A stretch of 64,000 bases of DNA from Haloarcula limicola (GTDB taxonomy: Archaea > Halobacteriota > Halobacteria > Halobacteriales > Haloarculaceae): NCBI RefSeq assembly GCF_010119205.1, contig NZ_WRXM01000001.1:1612001-1676000 (forward strand), in the 5' to 3' direction. The stretch's first letter is position 1; every line of letters starts with the position of its first letter. Below the pieces are notes generated by a model. The model ran no database searches. It had not been told where the DNA came from and worked only from the letters and a program-made list of their open reading frames with translations. The translations under genes and the position numbers were made by a program. This document shows positions 55,949 through 63,938 of this stretch, one piece after another.

Positions 55949-57165
55949 TATTCGAATATCTGTTCGACGTCGGCGTCGGTCTCATCGGCGCGTTCGACGT
56001 CCAAGTCGTCGAGCGCCGCTCGCAGTTCCCGCTCGTTGGGGAGCGCGTGTATCTCGGCCTCGAACTCGATGTCGTCGGTCCGCATCTTCGAATCGATGAT
56101 GAACGCGTGTTCCTGGTGCTGACCGACCTGTGCCGCGAGGGGGTCCACGATGGCGCGCCCCATGTCGTGGACGAGGCGCGGCGGCGTGTGGTCTACCGAG
56201 GTCTGCAAGACGTTCGCCCACCCGTCGACGAACCCGCTGGTCATGATGTTTCCCAGTTCCTCGATCGCCATCTCGTGTTGCTCGGTGAGTTCGTCACTGT
56301 CCATCTCGACGGGCATCATCGCTTCGGCGACGGTCACGGCCGAGCGCTCGTCGAACAGCACCATCAGGTAGCCGCTGGGCGTCCCGGTGAACTCGACCAC
56401 GGTGCCCACGTAGGTATCGGTGCCGATCTGGCGCGGAACGTCCTCGATGGGAGCGAAACTGAGCTGTGTCACCTCCGCCTCGGTCGGAATCCCGGTCATC
56501 ATCTCGACGTTGTCGGCGGCCTGCCGGGTGCCGCTGGTGGTCATCTCGTTGAACGTCTGTAACTTATCGATGGGGATGGCGTCGCCGTCGGTGTCGGCGT
56601 GTCGCATCATCGCGTCCGCGAGCGAGTCGTACTCGGGGAGCATGTAGATGTAGAAGTTCACCGACTCGTCCATCCACTCGATCTCGGATTTGAAGACGAA
56701 CACCTGCGAGTACTCCTGGGATTCGGGCGCCTCGGGCAACACGTTCGCGCCCGTCTTCTCGATGTACGTCGGCGGCGAGTGGTCGATCGTCGAATCGAGG
56801 TAGTCGGCCCACCCGTCGATGAAGCCGCTCATCATGATGTTGCCGATCTCGGTGATGCCGCTTTCGGCCATCGCCGGGTCGTCGCTGCTGCCGGGCAGCA
56901 GCGCGTCGGCGATGGTGTCGGCCGACTCGCTATCGAACACCAGCACCGTCTCTCCCTCCAGTACCCCCTCGAAGCCGAACTGAACGCCGACGAACTCCTG
57001 TCCGGCGAGTCCCTCGCCGACGTCCTCGCGGTCGAGCAGCGTGATCTTCGTCACGTCGACGGCGGCGTCGATGCCCGTCATCTGTGTCAGCGACCGGGTC
57101 GCCTGTTCGGCCCCCTCGTGTGCGAGTTGGTTGAACGTGCCGAGCGACTGGATGTCGACGTTCAT
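55948..57165 (-). CDS. cheC: CheC, CheY-P phosphatase, duplicated domains
   Basis: The 405-residue protein has two CheC units, each with an ExxN phosphatase signature: TEIGNIMMSGFIDGW (about residue 107) and EELGNIMTSGFVDGW (about residue 310). CheC removes phosphate from CheY and is stimulated or sequestered by CheD. The start directly follows the cheY stop. A duplicated CheC of this length is known in haloarchaea. Confidence 0.95.
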   Translation of the reverse strand: MNVDIQSLGTFNQLAHEGAEQATRSLTQMTGIDAAVDVTKITLLDREDVGEGLAGQEFVGVQFGFEGVLEGETVLVFDSESADTIADALLPGSSDDPAMAESGITEIGNIMMSGFIDGWADYLDSTIDHSPPTYIEKTGANVLPEAPESQEYSQVFVFKSEIEWMDESVNFYIYMLPEYDSLADAMMRHADTDGDAIPIDKLQTFNEMTTSGTRQAADNVEMMTGIPTEAEVTQLSFAPIEDVPRQIGTDTYVGTVVEFTGTPSGYLMVLFDERSAVTVAEAMMPVEMDSDELTEQHEMAIEELGNIMTSGFVDGWANVLQTSVDHTPPRLVHDMGRAIVDPLAAQVGQHQEHAFIIDSKMRTDDIEFEAEIHALPNERELRAALDDLDVERADETDADVEQIFE

Positions 57166-57525
57166 CTACGACGGGACGACGTCCTGAATAGCCTCGATTA
57201 CACTCGGCTTCTGGAACGGTTTGGTGATGTAGCCGTCGGCGCCCGCCTTGACGGCCTCCTTCATCTTCTCTTCCTGGCCGACGCTCGTACACATGATGAC
57301 GTTGGCTTCGGGGTTCGAGGTCTTTATCTCGTCAGTCGCTTCGATGCCGTCCCGAATGGGCATCACGATGTCCATCATCACGAGATCGGGCGACTGCTCC
57401 TTGTACACCTCGACGGCTTCCACCCCGTTCTCGACTTCACCCACTATCGTGTGGTCCTCCTCAAGAATCTCCCGGAGGAGGTTCCGCATGAACTCCGAAT
57501 CGTCGGCAATCAGTACGTCTGGCAT
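57166..57525 (-). CDS. cheY: CheY response regulator
   Basis: The 119-residue single-domain receiver has the acidic pocket Asp8-Asp9, phospho-acceptor Asp52 (MMDIVMP), Ser/Thr80-81 and Lys102 (ITKPF). It binds the archaellum switch through adaptor proteins when phosphorylated by CheA. It heads the cheY-cheC-cheD operon; a TATA-like CTTTATTTAG lies near 57556-57565, preceded by a regulatory palindrome. Confidence 0.97.
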   Translation of the reverse strand: MPDVLIADDSEFMRNLLREILEEDHTIVGEVENGVEAVEVYKEQSPDLVMMDIVMPIRDGIEATDEIKTSNPEANVIMCTSVGQEEKMKEAVKAGADGYITKPFQKPSVIEAIQDVVPS

Positions 57526-57577
57526 GACTTATCGAAACGAAGTACCTCGATTAGCTAAATAAAGGTGTCCCGTAAAT

Positions 57578-57591
57578 TATCGCCTGTGATA
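57578..57591 (-). promoter_or_regulatory. TATC-N6-GATA element upstream of cheY
   Basis: Read toward the gene the site is TATCACAGGCGATA, followed by ATTTACG. It ends about 14 bp upstream of the TATA stretch at 57556-57563. The core agrees with the HTH-gene site at 62493 in 13 of 14 positions. Confidence 0.65.
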
Positions 57592-57633
57592 CCGCCGTAG
57601 AACGGCGATACGGGCCGGTCGTCACCCGTCCGT

Positions 57634-59601
57634 TCAGAGCGAGGGTAATCGCGCCGTGGTCACGCGAACCACGTCGAAAGCATAGGTGCCGTACTCGAAG
57701 TAAACCAGTCCCGAGAGCAGTAGATAGGCCGTGGCGAACCCGGCCGACAGCGCCAGCCCGACCGCGACCGCACGCGACGAGACGCGGTCCGGGGCGACCG
57801 TTCGGCCGAGCGCGGTCCCGGCACAGGCGGTCGCGGCCGCGAGGTTCCACAGCGCGTGGTACTGCACCGCCTCTCCGAGCGCCAGGTCGAGACCCGCGAT
57901 CCCCCCGAGAACGACGGCGAGCGCGAACGCGAGACTCGCGGCGTAGAACCGAATCAGGCGTCCCATCCCGTCGGTTACTGCTGTCCGAACGGCGGGGACG
58001 CGACAGACGCCGTAGAGCGCCAGAGGGACGACCGGATGGATATACCGGACCGTGAGCATACTATAGAGGGGCAGTCGCGGGAGGTAAATGACGGTCAACA
58101 CGACCGTCAGCGCCACCACGAGCAGATCGGTCTGCCGTCGCGGGGCGAGGCGGCGGGGACGTGCCCCCTGAAGGAACCCCCATCCGTCTCGGAGCACTCG
58201 CCGGCCGGCGAGAACCGGCAGCGCCAGCAACGCCCCGAGTATCGACATCGCTTCGAGCAGGGAGAGCTCTATCACCTCGTGGTCGTTGAGGTCGTAGCGC
58301 ATCCCCTCGATGTGGCCGCTCCGGACGAAGATATCGACGAGTCGGGCCGGTTCACCGAGGACGCCGATGCCCCCGACGACGGCGCCGCCGACGAACTGCC
58401 AGGCCGGTCCGGCGGCTCTCCGAACTCTGTCGAGTATCGGCACGTCGGAGCCGTCGTCGGTACTGCCACCCTCGGCGCTACCGCCGCCCTCGCTGCCGCC
58501 GTCTGCACCACCACCGCCTCCCGTACTTCCGTCGTCACCGCTCGCACCGTCACCGACCCCCCCGTCCGCGCCGCTCGACGGGGCGAACTCCACGTCGCCG
58601 TCCTCGGCATTCGGGAGGAGGCGCGGGGGCTTCGCGGGATTGCCGGAGATGGCGTAGTTCGTCGCCAGCATCGGCGTCGCCGCCAGCAAGAGCACGCAGC
58701 CGACCACCAGCAAGTCTCTGGGTCGGTTCGAGCGAGCGGTCGAGAGATCTACGACGGCCAGCGTCCCGACGAGGAAGAACGCCTCGAAGGCGTGGACCCA
58801 CGTGACGAGACCCGCCAGCGCGTACGCGCCCGCTCTGGCGCGCATCGCCGCCCGTCCCTCGGCCCGTCGGCTCACCGCGAACGCGTAGACGGCGGCGATC
58901 GTCAGCAAGGCGACGACCGTGTGCCGTTTCGGGATCGTCGCCCAGAACCCGACGGGCGTGGCGACGCCGAGGGCGACCCCGGCGGCCAGACCGACCCGCT
59001 GGCCGTGCAGGGCGCGGAGGAGACGATAGCAGACGAGACACGCCGTCGCGGCCGCGACCATCGTCGAGAGTTGGAGAGCCGCGAGCGCCAGCCGGTCCCG
59101 CGGGAGGTCCGTCGCCGTCAGCACGCTACCGGCGAACAGCAGCGCGACGACGATGCCGCCGACGGTTCGCGTCCGCTCGCGGTCGACGCCGTCGAGCCGG
59201 CTCGCCTGCGCGACGAACGCGAGGCCGAGTCCCGCCCAGAGCGACGCGAGCAGCAGGCGCGGGGCGACGAGAGCGCTGAGCCCCTCCAGCGCCCAGACCA
59301 GCGGCACGGCGAGCGCGAGTTGGCCGTAGTTGCGCCCGTACAGCCGCCCACCGTACTGATGGAGGCCGGGCTGCGATCCCAGCGTCAGCGAGTACCGCAG
59401 TTCGGTGACGTGGAGGTGTCCATCGGCGAGCGCGACCAGCGCGTTCGCCAGCGCGTAGGTGTCCTGGATGAAGATGCCGACTCGCCACGTCAGTCCGAAC
59501 CAGCAGAGGACGCCGAGCCACAGCAGGAGGCCGGGTCGGTCGCCGAACGCCCACCAGAGAAGTCGCCGCGCGTGTCGCCGGCCGTCCCGCGCGCCGGTCA
59601 C
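57634..59601 (-). CDS. Large polytopic membrane protein in the motility locus, unknown
   Basis: The 655-residue protein has about twelve membrane segments and a long Ser/Gly/Asp-rich loop (about residues 335-390, GGGADGGSEGGGS-like). The build is like that of lipid-linked sugar or mannosyl transferases of the GT-C type (an early acidic/aromatic loop after helix 1), but no signature proves it. It starts with GTG at 59601, overlapping the TGA of the 59598-60074 gene, so both are co-translated. A role in glycosylating the archaellin or in envelope assembly is possible. Confidence 0.65.
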   Translation of the reverse strand: MTGARDGRRHARRLLWWAFGDRPGLLLWLGVLCWFGLTWRVGIFIQDTYALANALVALADGHLHVTELRYSLTLGSQPGLHQYGGRLYGRNYGQLALAVPLVWALEGLSALVAPRLLLASLWAGLGLAFVAQASRLDGVDRERTRTVGGIVVALLFAGSVLTATDLPRDRLALAALQLSTMVAAATACLVCYRLLRALHGQRVGLAAGVALGVATPVGFWATIPKRHTVVALLTIAAVYAFAVSRRAEGRAAMRARAGAYALAGLVTWVHAFEAFFLVGTLAVVDLSTARSNRPRDLLVVGCVLLLAATPMLATNYAISGNPAKPPRLLPNAEDGDVEFAPSSGADGGVGDGASGDDGSTGGGGGADGGSEGGGSAEGGSTDDGSDVPILDRVRRAAGPAWQFVGGAVVGGIGVLGEPARLVDIFVRSGHIEGMRYDLNDHEVIELSLLEAMSILGALLALPVLAGRRVLRDGWGFLQGARPRRLAPRRQTDLLVVALTVVLTVIYLPRLPLYSMLTVRYIHPVVPLALYGVCRVPAVRTAVTDGMGRLIRFYAASLAFALAVVLGGIAGLDLALGEAVQYHALWNLAAATACAGTALGRTVAPDRVSSRAVAVGLALSAGFATAYLLLSGLVYFEYGTYAFDVVRVTTARLPSL

Positions 59602-60074
59602 GCCGCCACCTCCACGGTCACGTTCTCGCGGTAGACGGTTCGATCGGTGGTGAAACTCTGAACCCGGACGGCCAGCGTGCCGTCGTAGGTAGATGCGTCG
59701 GCCGCTCCCCGTGCCATCCCCCGATCGTCCGGCACGAGTCGATACGTCCCCGTCTTCGACACGACGGCCGTCTCGGTCAGTTCGACGTCGAGCGCCGGCA
59801 CGAGGACGCGATAGACCAATCGCGGCCGGTCCGAGACCGACGTGACCGTGACCGTCGCCGTCGGCACGCGGAGGTAGGAAACGCCGGTGCCGAAGCGGCC
59901 GTCGGTGACGCGGAGCGCCGCCGTGTCGACCGTGACCGCTCCGACGGTCGCCGTCCCGTCGCCGAACTCCGTGGCTCGCTGCTCGGTCACGTCCACGCCG
60001 GTCAGCGGCCCCGTCGCCACCGAGACGACCACGACGAAGAGGGCGACGCCGGTCAGCAGATCCCGTCGGGTCAT
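59598..60074 (-). CDS. Membrane-anchored exported protein coupled to the polytopic membrane protein
   Basis: The 158-residue protein has one N-terminal membrane segment (LLTGVALFVVVVSVATGP) and an extracellular beta-rich domain ending in TVEVAA. No family is recognised. The 4-bp GTGA overlap with the next gene indicates joint function. It lies upstream in the motility locus between the acidic DUF7500-like gene and the membrane protein. The start at 60074 is preferred to 60089. Confidence 0.7.
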   Translation of the reverse strand: MTRRDLLTGVALFVVVVSVATGPLTGVDVTEQRATEFGDGTATVGAVTVDTAALRVTDGRFGTGVSYLRVPTATVTVTSVSDRPRLVYRVLVPALDVELTETAVVSKTGTYRLVPDDRGMARGAADASTYDGTLAVRVQSFTTDRTVYRENVTVEVAA

Positions 60075-60120
60075 CGCCTGCACTACCAAGGCGGGCGACC
60101 GGTGTTAAATCCCTCGTCGG

Positions 60121-60681
60121 TCAGAACTCCGCGCCGTCTCGCGCTTCGACCGCTTCGAGCAGGTCGGCGACGGTGTCGTCCGGCGAGACGCCGGTCGATT
60201 TGACGGCCTCCCTGAAACTGGCCGGCGGGTACTTCACGGGGACGTTCGACTCCGAGAGGAGGATGCCGAGCACGTCCTCGACGTCCGTCGAGCCGTCCAT
60301 CCGGCGACCGTACCACAGCATCAAGCTCTCGAAGACGGTGACGATGTCGTTGGAAGTGAGCTGTTGCTGGTCGACCTCGCCGTCGAACTTCGCGGTCACG
60401 TCGAACCCGTAACGGGTATTGGAGTCGGCCAATTGCTCGGCGAGCCAGTCATGGACGTTCGCGTCCGAGAACTCCGGCGTCGCCGGCTCGGGTTCGAGTT
60501 CCGGCTCTGGTGTCGGTTCTGCCGAGGCGGGGAGACTGCCCTCGTCGGTCCGCACGTCCGAGGAGACGACGTAACGGCCCTCGTCGATCTCGGTGACGTG
60601 TTCGTCCTCGGCGATATCCAGCTCTTCGGGGGAGAGTATCTTCCCATCTTCCGGCTTCGGTTCGTCTGGCCCCCGCGACAT
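60121..60681 (-). CDS. Acidic soluble protein of the archaellum locus (DUF7500-like)
   Basis: The 186-residue protein has a disordered Pro/Glu-rich region (about residues 45-75) and a C-terminal folded region (YGFDVTAKFDGEVDQQQLTSNDIVTVFESLMLWY...). I recall it as DUF7500, seen next to archaellin genes in haloarchaea. No motif tells the function. It has its own promoter-like GTATAATT near 60703 but no TATC-N6-GATA site, unlike its neighbours. Confidence 0.7.
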   Translation of the reverse strand: MSRGPDEPKPEDGKILSPEELDIAEDEHVTEIDEGRYVVSSDVRTDEGSLPASAEPTPEPELEPEPATPEFSDANVHDWLAEQLADSNTRYGFDVTAKFDGEVDQQQLTSNDIVTVFESLMLWYGRRMDGSTDVEDVLGILLSESNVPVKYPPASFREAVKSTGVSPDDTVADLLEAVEARDGAEF

Positions 60682-60758
60682 ATCGGATACTGTATGTGGA
60701 AGTGTATAATTCCGTCGCTGGTCGGGACGTTATCTGGAAAAGGAGAGAGAACGCCGGC

Positions 60759-61394
60759 TTAGAGCGTGACCGCGGAGTTACCCGAAAGCGTCTCGGGGAC
60801 CACGAGTCGAACGGTGGTGGTACCACCGGATTGGGTGTTCAGGCGGATGGTCGCAGTTGCACCCTCACCTAGACCTGCGGCGTCAGTAGAGTCAGCACTT
60901 TCACCGTGGATGTCTCGGACGTTGAACGTGAGCGTCGCGCGGTCGGATGGATCGTTGAGCACCTGACTGCTTGAGATAGAGGTGTCGTCGTCCTGAACCT
61001 CGGACACGCCGTAGTTGTCGTTATCGGAAGTGGAAGCAGCACTTTCGTCGACGGTCAGGTCGTAGGATCCGGACGAGTCGACCCACTGGGCGATCGTACT
61101 GCCGATGTCAATGTTCGCGGCACCGGGCGCTTTCTTCACTGTGACTTCAACGGTGTCAACCTCGCTGTTCTCACTGTCAATGGACGTACCGACTGTATTT
61201 ACCACTTCGAGCCGATTGGTAACTTGATCGCTGCTCTGTTGTCCGGTCTCTTCCGCACTCGACTGCAAGAATCCTGCCGTGTTGATGAGGACGCCCGCGG
61301 CGATAGCGGCGACCAGCACCATCGCGATGAACACGATGAGGGTGCCGATCCCGACCTGCCCGCGGTCGTCGTCGTTTCGTAGTTTGTCGAACAT
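60759..61394 (-). CDS. Archaellin (flagellin)
   Basis: The 211-residue protein is the filament subunit. It has a prepilin-type leader [15 protein letters not shown] cut after Gly15 by the prepilin peptidase, a hydrophobic N-terminal helix ([19 protein letters not shown]) and a Ser/Thr-rich surface domain without proline-rich repeats. Only one archaellin gene is present here. Its 5' leader of about 25 nt contains AGGTC/GACCT (61405-61419). The TATA-like TAATAATA is at 61443-61450, preceded by a regulatory palindrome. Confidence 0.95.
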   Translation of the reverse strand: MFDKLRNDDDRGQVGIGTLIVFIAMVLVAAIAAGVLINTAGFLQSSAEETGQQSSDQVTNRLEVVNTVGTSIDSENSEVDTVEVTVKKAPGAANIDIGSTIAQWVDSSGSYDLTVDESAASTSDNDNYGVSEVQDDDTSISSSQVLNDPSDRATLTFNVRDIHGESADSTDAAGLGEGATATIRLNTQSGGTTTVRLVVPETLSGNSAVTL

Positions 61395-61463
61395 GGGTTA
61401 TGTCAGGTCTGTCTGACCTACCAGAACCATATCTGTTACCTGTAATAATACCTCTCCCCGAAA

Positions 61464-61477
61464 TATCTCTAATGATA
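61464..61477 (-). promoter_or_regulatory. TATC-N6-GATA element upstream of the archaellin gene
   Basis: Read toward the gene the site is TATCATTAGAGATA, followed by TTTCGG. It ends 13 bp upstream of the TATA-like stretch 61443-61450. Confidence 0.65.
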
Positions 61478-61758
61478 ACAGGCTTTTCAGGGCATCTATG
61501 CGGCATATAATTGAATTCATCCCGTCCATTCCGCCTCCGATGCCAGTGTCTCCGTTCGTCGATTCCAACGGTTGATACTGTTCGTCTACGATAGATTGAC
61601 ACGCGTGAGTTCGCCCCAGCTCAGAGGACCGTCTCGAACTCGTGCTCTCGAAGTCGCACTGTGACTACGGGCGTTCACGACGAAGCAGAGAGTTCGAATC
61701 GAAAAGGAACGAGACGAAGTATCGGTCGATTATCGCGCTAGCTGACAGGGCATCGACG
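61478..61758. other. Intergenic region upstream of the archaellin, no gene
   Basis: The archaellin promoter (motif and TATA) occupies the left edge. The rest up to the stop of the small membrane-protein gene shows no credible ORF and no clear terminator. Confidence 0.5.
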
Positions 61759-62034
61759 TCAGTCGTAGGTGACGAGACTGTACATCACGAACAGGTAGCC
61801 GAAGGTCGTCAGGCCGCTGTTGACGAGCAAGAGCGACTTCACGCCCTCGAAGTCGTTGACGAACGCGCTGATCATGGTCGCTGCCGCCCCGGCGACGGCC
61901 AGCGAGAATCCGAGCGAGAGATGGAGCATCGCTTTTCGGGACGTCTGGACGTACGCCCGCATCGCCATCCCGACCATGGTGAGCCCGGCGACGACGAATA
62001 CCAGCGTCGAGATGGCATAGAGGAGTTCTATCAT
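61759..62034 (-). CDS. Small three-helix membrane protein (DUF7521 type), paralogue of 11369-11668
   Basis: The 91-residue protein has three hydrophobic segments (about residues 4-26, 34-57 and 65-87) with YVQTSRKAML between the first two, matching the protein at 11369-11668. It follows the HTH gene (85-bp gap, own TATA and TATC-N6-GATA site). A partnership in sensing at the membrane is proposed, not shown. Confidence 0.8.
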   Translation of the reverse strand: MIELLYAISTLVFVVAGLTMVGMAMRAYVQTSRKAMLHLSLGFSLAVAGAAATMISAFVNDFEGVKSLLLVNSGLTTFGYLFVMYSLVTYD

Positions 62035-62085
62035 CGGCACTGCCTACGGCTATGCGAAACCCTGTAATAAATCCACTTGCGAAAA

Positions 62086-62099
62086 TATCCGTCCTGATA
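62086..62099 (-). promoter_or_regulatory. TATC-N6-GATA element upstream of the small membrane-protein gene
   Basis: Read toward the gene the site is TATCAGGACGGATA, followed by TTTTCGC. It ends 13 bp upstream of the TATA-like TAATAAAT at 62065-62072, the same spacing as in the archaellin promoter. Confidence 0.65.
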
Positions 62100-62118
62100 A
62101 TCAGGTGCGTACGGTCGC

Positions 62119-62457
62119 TCAGCGGTCAGCAGAGAGCGTTCGCCAGGCCTCGTCGAGTTTGTTGGTGACCTCGGAGCGTTCCTCTACGTGAACGGTCAGT
62201 TCGTCATCGAAGTCGACGCGGACCTCGTCGACGTTCCGGCGGTACACCTTGATGCGTCGCCGGTCGTCCGAGAGGATGTTGTCGTGGAGTTCGAGCAGGT
62301 CGTGTTCGGTCAGCTCGTCGATGCGTCGGTAGCAGGTAGCGATGGGGATCCCGAGTTGGTCGCTCAGCTCTTGGGCTGACGCCGGTTCGTCGGTCGCGTC
62401 GAGGATCTCGGCGCTGTATTTGTTCCCCAACGTCTGGAGAAGATCCGCTGAAGCCAT
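62119..62457 (-). CDS. Winged-helix regulator in the motility locus, paralogue of 10992-11342
   Basis: The 112-residue protein is a winged helix (SAEILDATDEPASAQELSDQ, recognition helix IPIATCYRRIDELTEH) with an acidic beta-hairpin C terminus. It heads the HTH/membrane module inside the arl-che locus. A TATC-N6-GATA site lies directly beside its AT-rich promoter, so autoregulation is possible. It is a good candidate for the protein that binds the shared motif. The start at 62457 fits a leaderless transcript. Confidence 0.83.
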   Translation of the reverse strand: MASADLLQTLGNKYSAEILDATDEPASAQELSDQLGIPIATCYRRIDELTEHDLLELHDNILSDDRRRIKVYRRNVDEVRVDFDDELTVHVEERSEVTNKLDEAWRTLSADR

Positions 62458-62492
62458 CGTTATCAAAACATATATTGTGACTACAATAAAAC

Positions 62493-62506
62493 TATCGCCG
62501 GTGATA
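62493..62506 (-). promoter_or_regulatory. TATC-N6-GATA element upstream of the HTH regulator gene
   Basis: Read toward the gene the site is TATCACCGGCGATA, flanked by C and G, so the palindrome is 16 bp with one mismatched pair. It almost abuts the TATA-like GTTTTATTG (62484-62491), a closer spacing than in the other promoters, which would suit repression or dual control. Confidence 0.62.
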
Positions 62507-62623
62507 GCGGGCGAGGTCGGCCGCGGGATGCGAATCGACAGAAAGCGCGTATATCGCCGTTTCGGACGCAATGCCGAACGTTTTCTTCGACAATAACGGG
62601 GTTAGACGCCGCGTAAATCGACC

Positions 62624-63349
62624 TTACAGCGGCGAGTCCTCGTCGCTCATCATCGAGAAGGCGCTGGCGTTCTGGTGGACCTTCAGCCCGCCCCAATCGA
62701 TCTCCATCGGATAGATGTCCGTCTCGATGTTCTGCTTTCGCATCTTCGCCACCCAGACGTAGCGGTTGACGCCGGAGTCGGTCGGCGTCTGGATGAGGTA
62801 GATGTTCCCGTCGGTGAGGTAGTTCGCGAGGCCGATCTCGGTGTCCGGAAACACCGCGCCCTGTTCGTTGGTCAGCAGCGAGGTCAGTCCGTTCTCACGG
62901 AGGATATCGGTGAACTTGAGCAGGTACGTGCGCTTCTCGCGCTCGTTCTCGAAGAACAGCTCGAACATCGCGAGCGAGTCGAGCACCAGTCGGTCGTACT
63001 GGTCGTCCTCCAAGTCGTCTAAGAGGATGTCCAGCGAGGAGGAGAAGTCGTTCTCTCGGAGGAGCACCTGCTTGTCGTAGACCTTGATGTCGCCGTTTTC
63101 GACGAATTCGGCCCACTTATCGAAGCCGAGTGACTCGGCGGCTTCTCGGAGGTCGGATTCGTTCTCCTCGAAGGTGAGGTAGATGCCCTTCTCGTCGAAC
63201 ATCTCGACGCCGTTGTAGATGTACTGGAGGCAGAGGATCGACTTTCCGGCACCGGGGTTACCGCTGATGAGCGTCGTCGAGTCTTTCACGATACCGCCGT
63301 TGAGGATGTCGTCGAGGCCGTCGATGCCCGTCTTCGTTAGCTCGATCAT
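62624..63349 (-). CDS. KaiC-like ATPase of the chemotaxis locus
   Basis: The 241-residue RecA-like ATPase has Walker A ISGNPGAGKSILCLQY near residue 28 and the RLVLDSLAMFELFF Walker B near 124. It resembles the KaiC/RAD55 proteins found in haloarchaeal taxis loci, possibly a link between energy or redox state and motility. It is transcribed after cheW, with an 83-bp gap. The start at 63349 (MIELTKTGIDGLD) gives the usual N terminus. No TATC-N6-GATA site is seen upstream. Confidence 0.85.
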   Translation of the reverse strand: MIELTKTGIDGLDDILNGGIVKDSTTLISGNPGAGKSILCLQYIYNGVEMFDEKGIYLTFEENESDLREAAESLGFDKWAEFVENGDIKVYDKQVLLRENDFSSSLDILLDDLEDDQYDRLVLDSLAMFELFFENEREKRTYLLKFTDILRENGLTSLLTNEQGAVFPDTEIGLANYLTDGNIYLIQTPTDSGVNRYVWVAKMRKQNIETDIYPMEIDWGGLKVHQNASAFSMMSDEDSPL

Positions 63350-63432
63350 GATAGGAGTAGGTACTGAGTTGTGTAACCGTGAGTCGCCTGTGTTCAAAAG
63401 TCTTGTTCACGAACGGGCGGAAACGCCGGCGT

Positions 63433-63867
63433 TCAGGCTTCACTATGGACGACTGCGGGGTCGACCCAGATGACGAACGCTTCGTCGCGCTTGACGACGC
63501 CGTGGATAGACCCGGCGTCGTTGCCCGGCGACCGGTCTATCTGGTCGGGCGTTATCTGGACGACCTGATCGACTTCGTCGACCAACCACCCGACGGCGCT
63601 CTGGTTCTTCACGATATCCGGGTCGAAGACGATGACGCGCTTGCCCGCGCCGGCGTCGTCGATCCCGAAGACGACCTTGGGGTCGACGATGGACGTCGTC
63701 CGCCCTCGGAGGTCCATGACCCCCTCGACGTAGCGGGGCGCGTTGGGGACCTGCGTCAGGTCGCCGACGTCGACGATCTCGGTGACGTAGTCGATACTGA
63801 CGCAGTACGTTTCCCCGCCGAGTGCGAATTCGAGCACTTGGCCGGTTGTGGCTGACTGAGCTGACAT
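63433..63867 (-). CDS. cheW: CheW coupling protein
   Basis: The 144-residue protein has the CheW pattern VLEFALGGETYCVSIDYVTEIV and VEGVMDLRGRTTSIVDPKV. It couples chemoreceptors to CheA. The start at 63867 is the natural N terminus (MSAQSATTGQVLEFAL). cheA, cheB and cheR are not in the window and probably lie beyond its right edge. A degenerate TATC-N6-GATA site lies upstream. Confidence 0.93.
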   Translation of the reverse strand: MSAQSATTGQVLEFALGGETYCVSIDYVTEIVDVGDLTQVPNAPRYVEGVMDLRGRTTSIVDPKVVFGIDDAGAGKRVIVFDPDIVKNQSAVGWLVDEVDQVVQITPDQIDRSPGNDAGSIHGVVKRDEAFVIWVDPAVVHSEA

Positions 63868-63924
63868 GGCTTCTGGAATACCAACTGCTACGATAGCAAG
63901 CGGGCATAAAACTGCCTCCTGGGC

Positions 63925-63938
63925 TATCAACTTTGATT
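63925..63938 (-). promoter_or_regulatory. Degenerate TATC-N6-GATA element upstream of cheW
   Basis: Read toward the gene the site is AATCAAAGTTGATA, one mismatch from the element. It ends 14 bp upstream of the TATA-like TTTTATG at 63905-63911, the same spacing as in the exact sites. Confidence 0.45.

Noticed and set aside
57856-59634. Long + strand open frame (592 codons) over the polytopic membrane-protein gene
   Set aside because: Composition is Arg/Glu/Asp-rich without domains and mirrors the real minus-strand gene; it is the usual shadow frame of GC-rich DNA.
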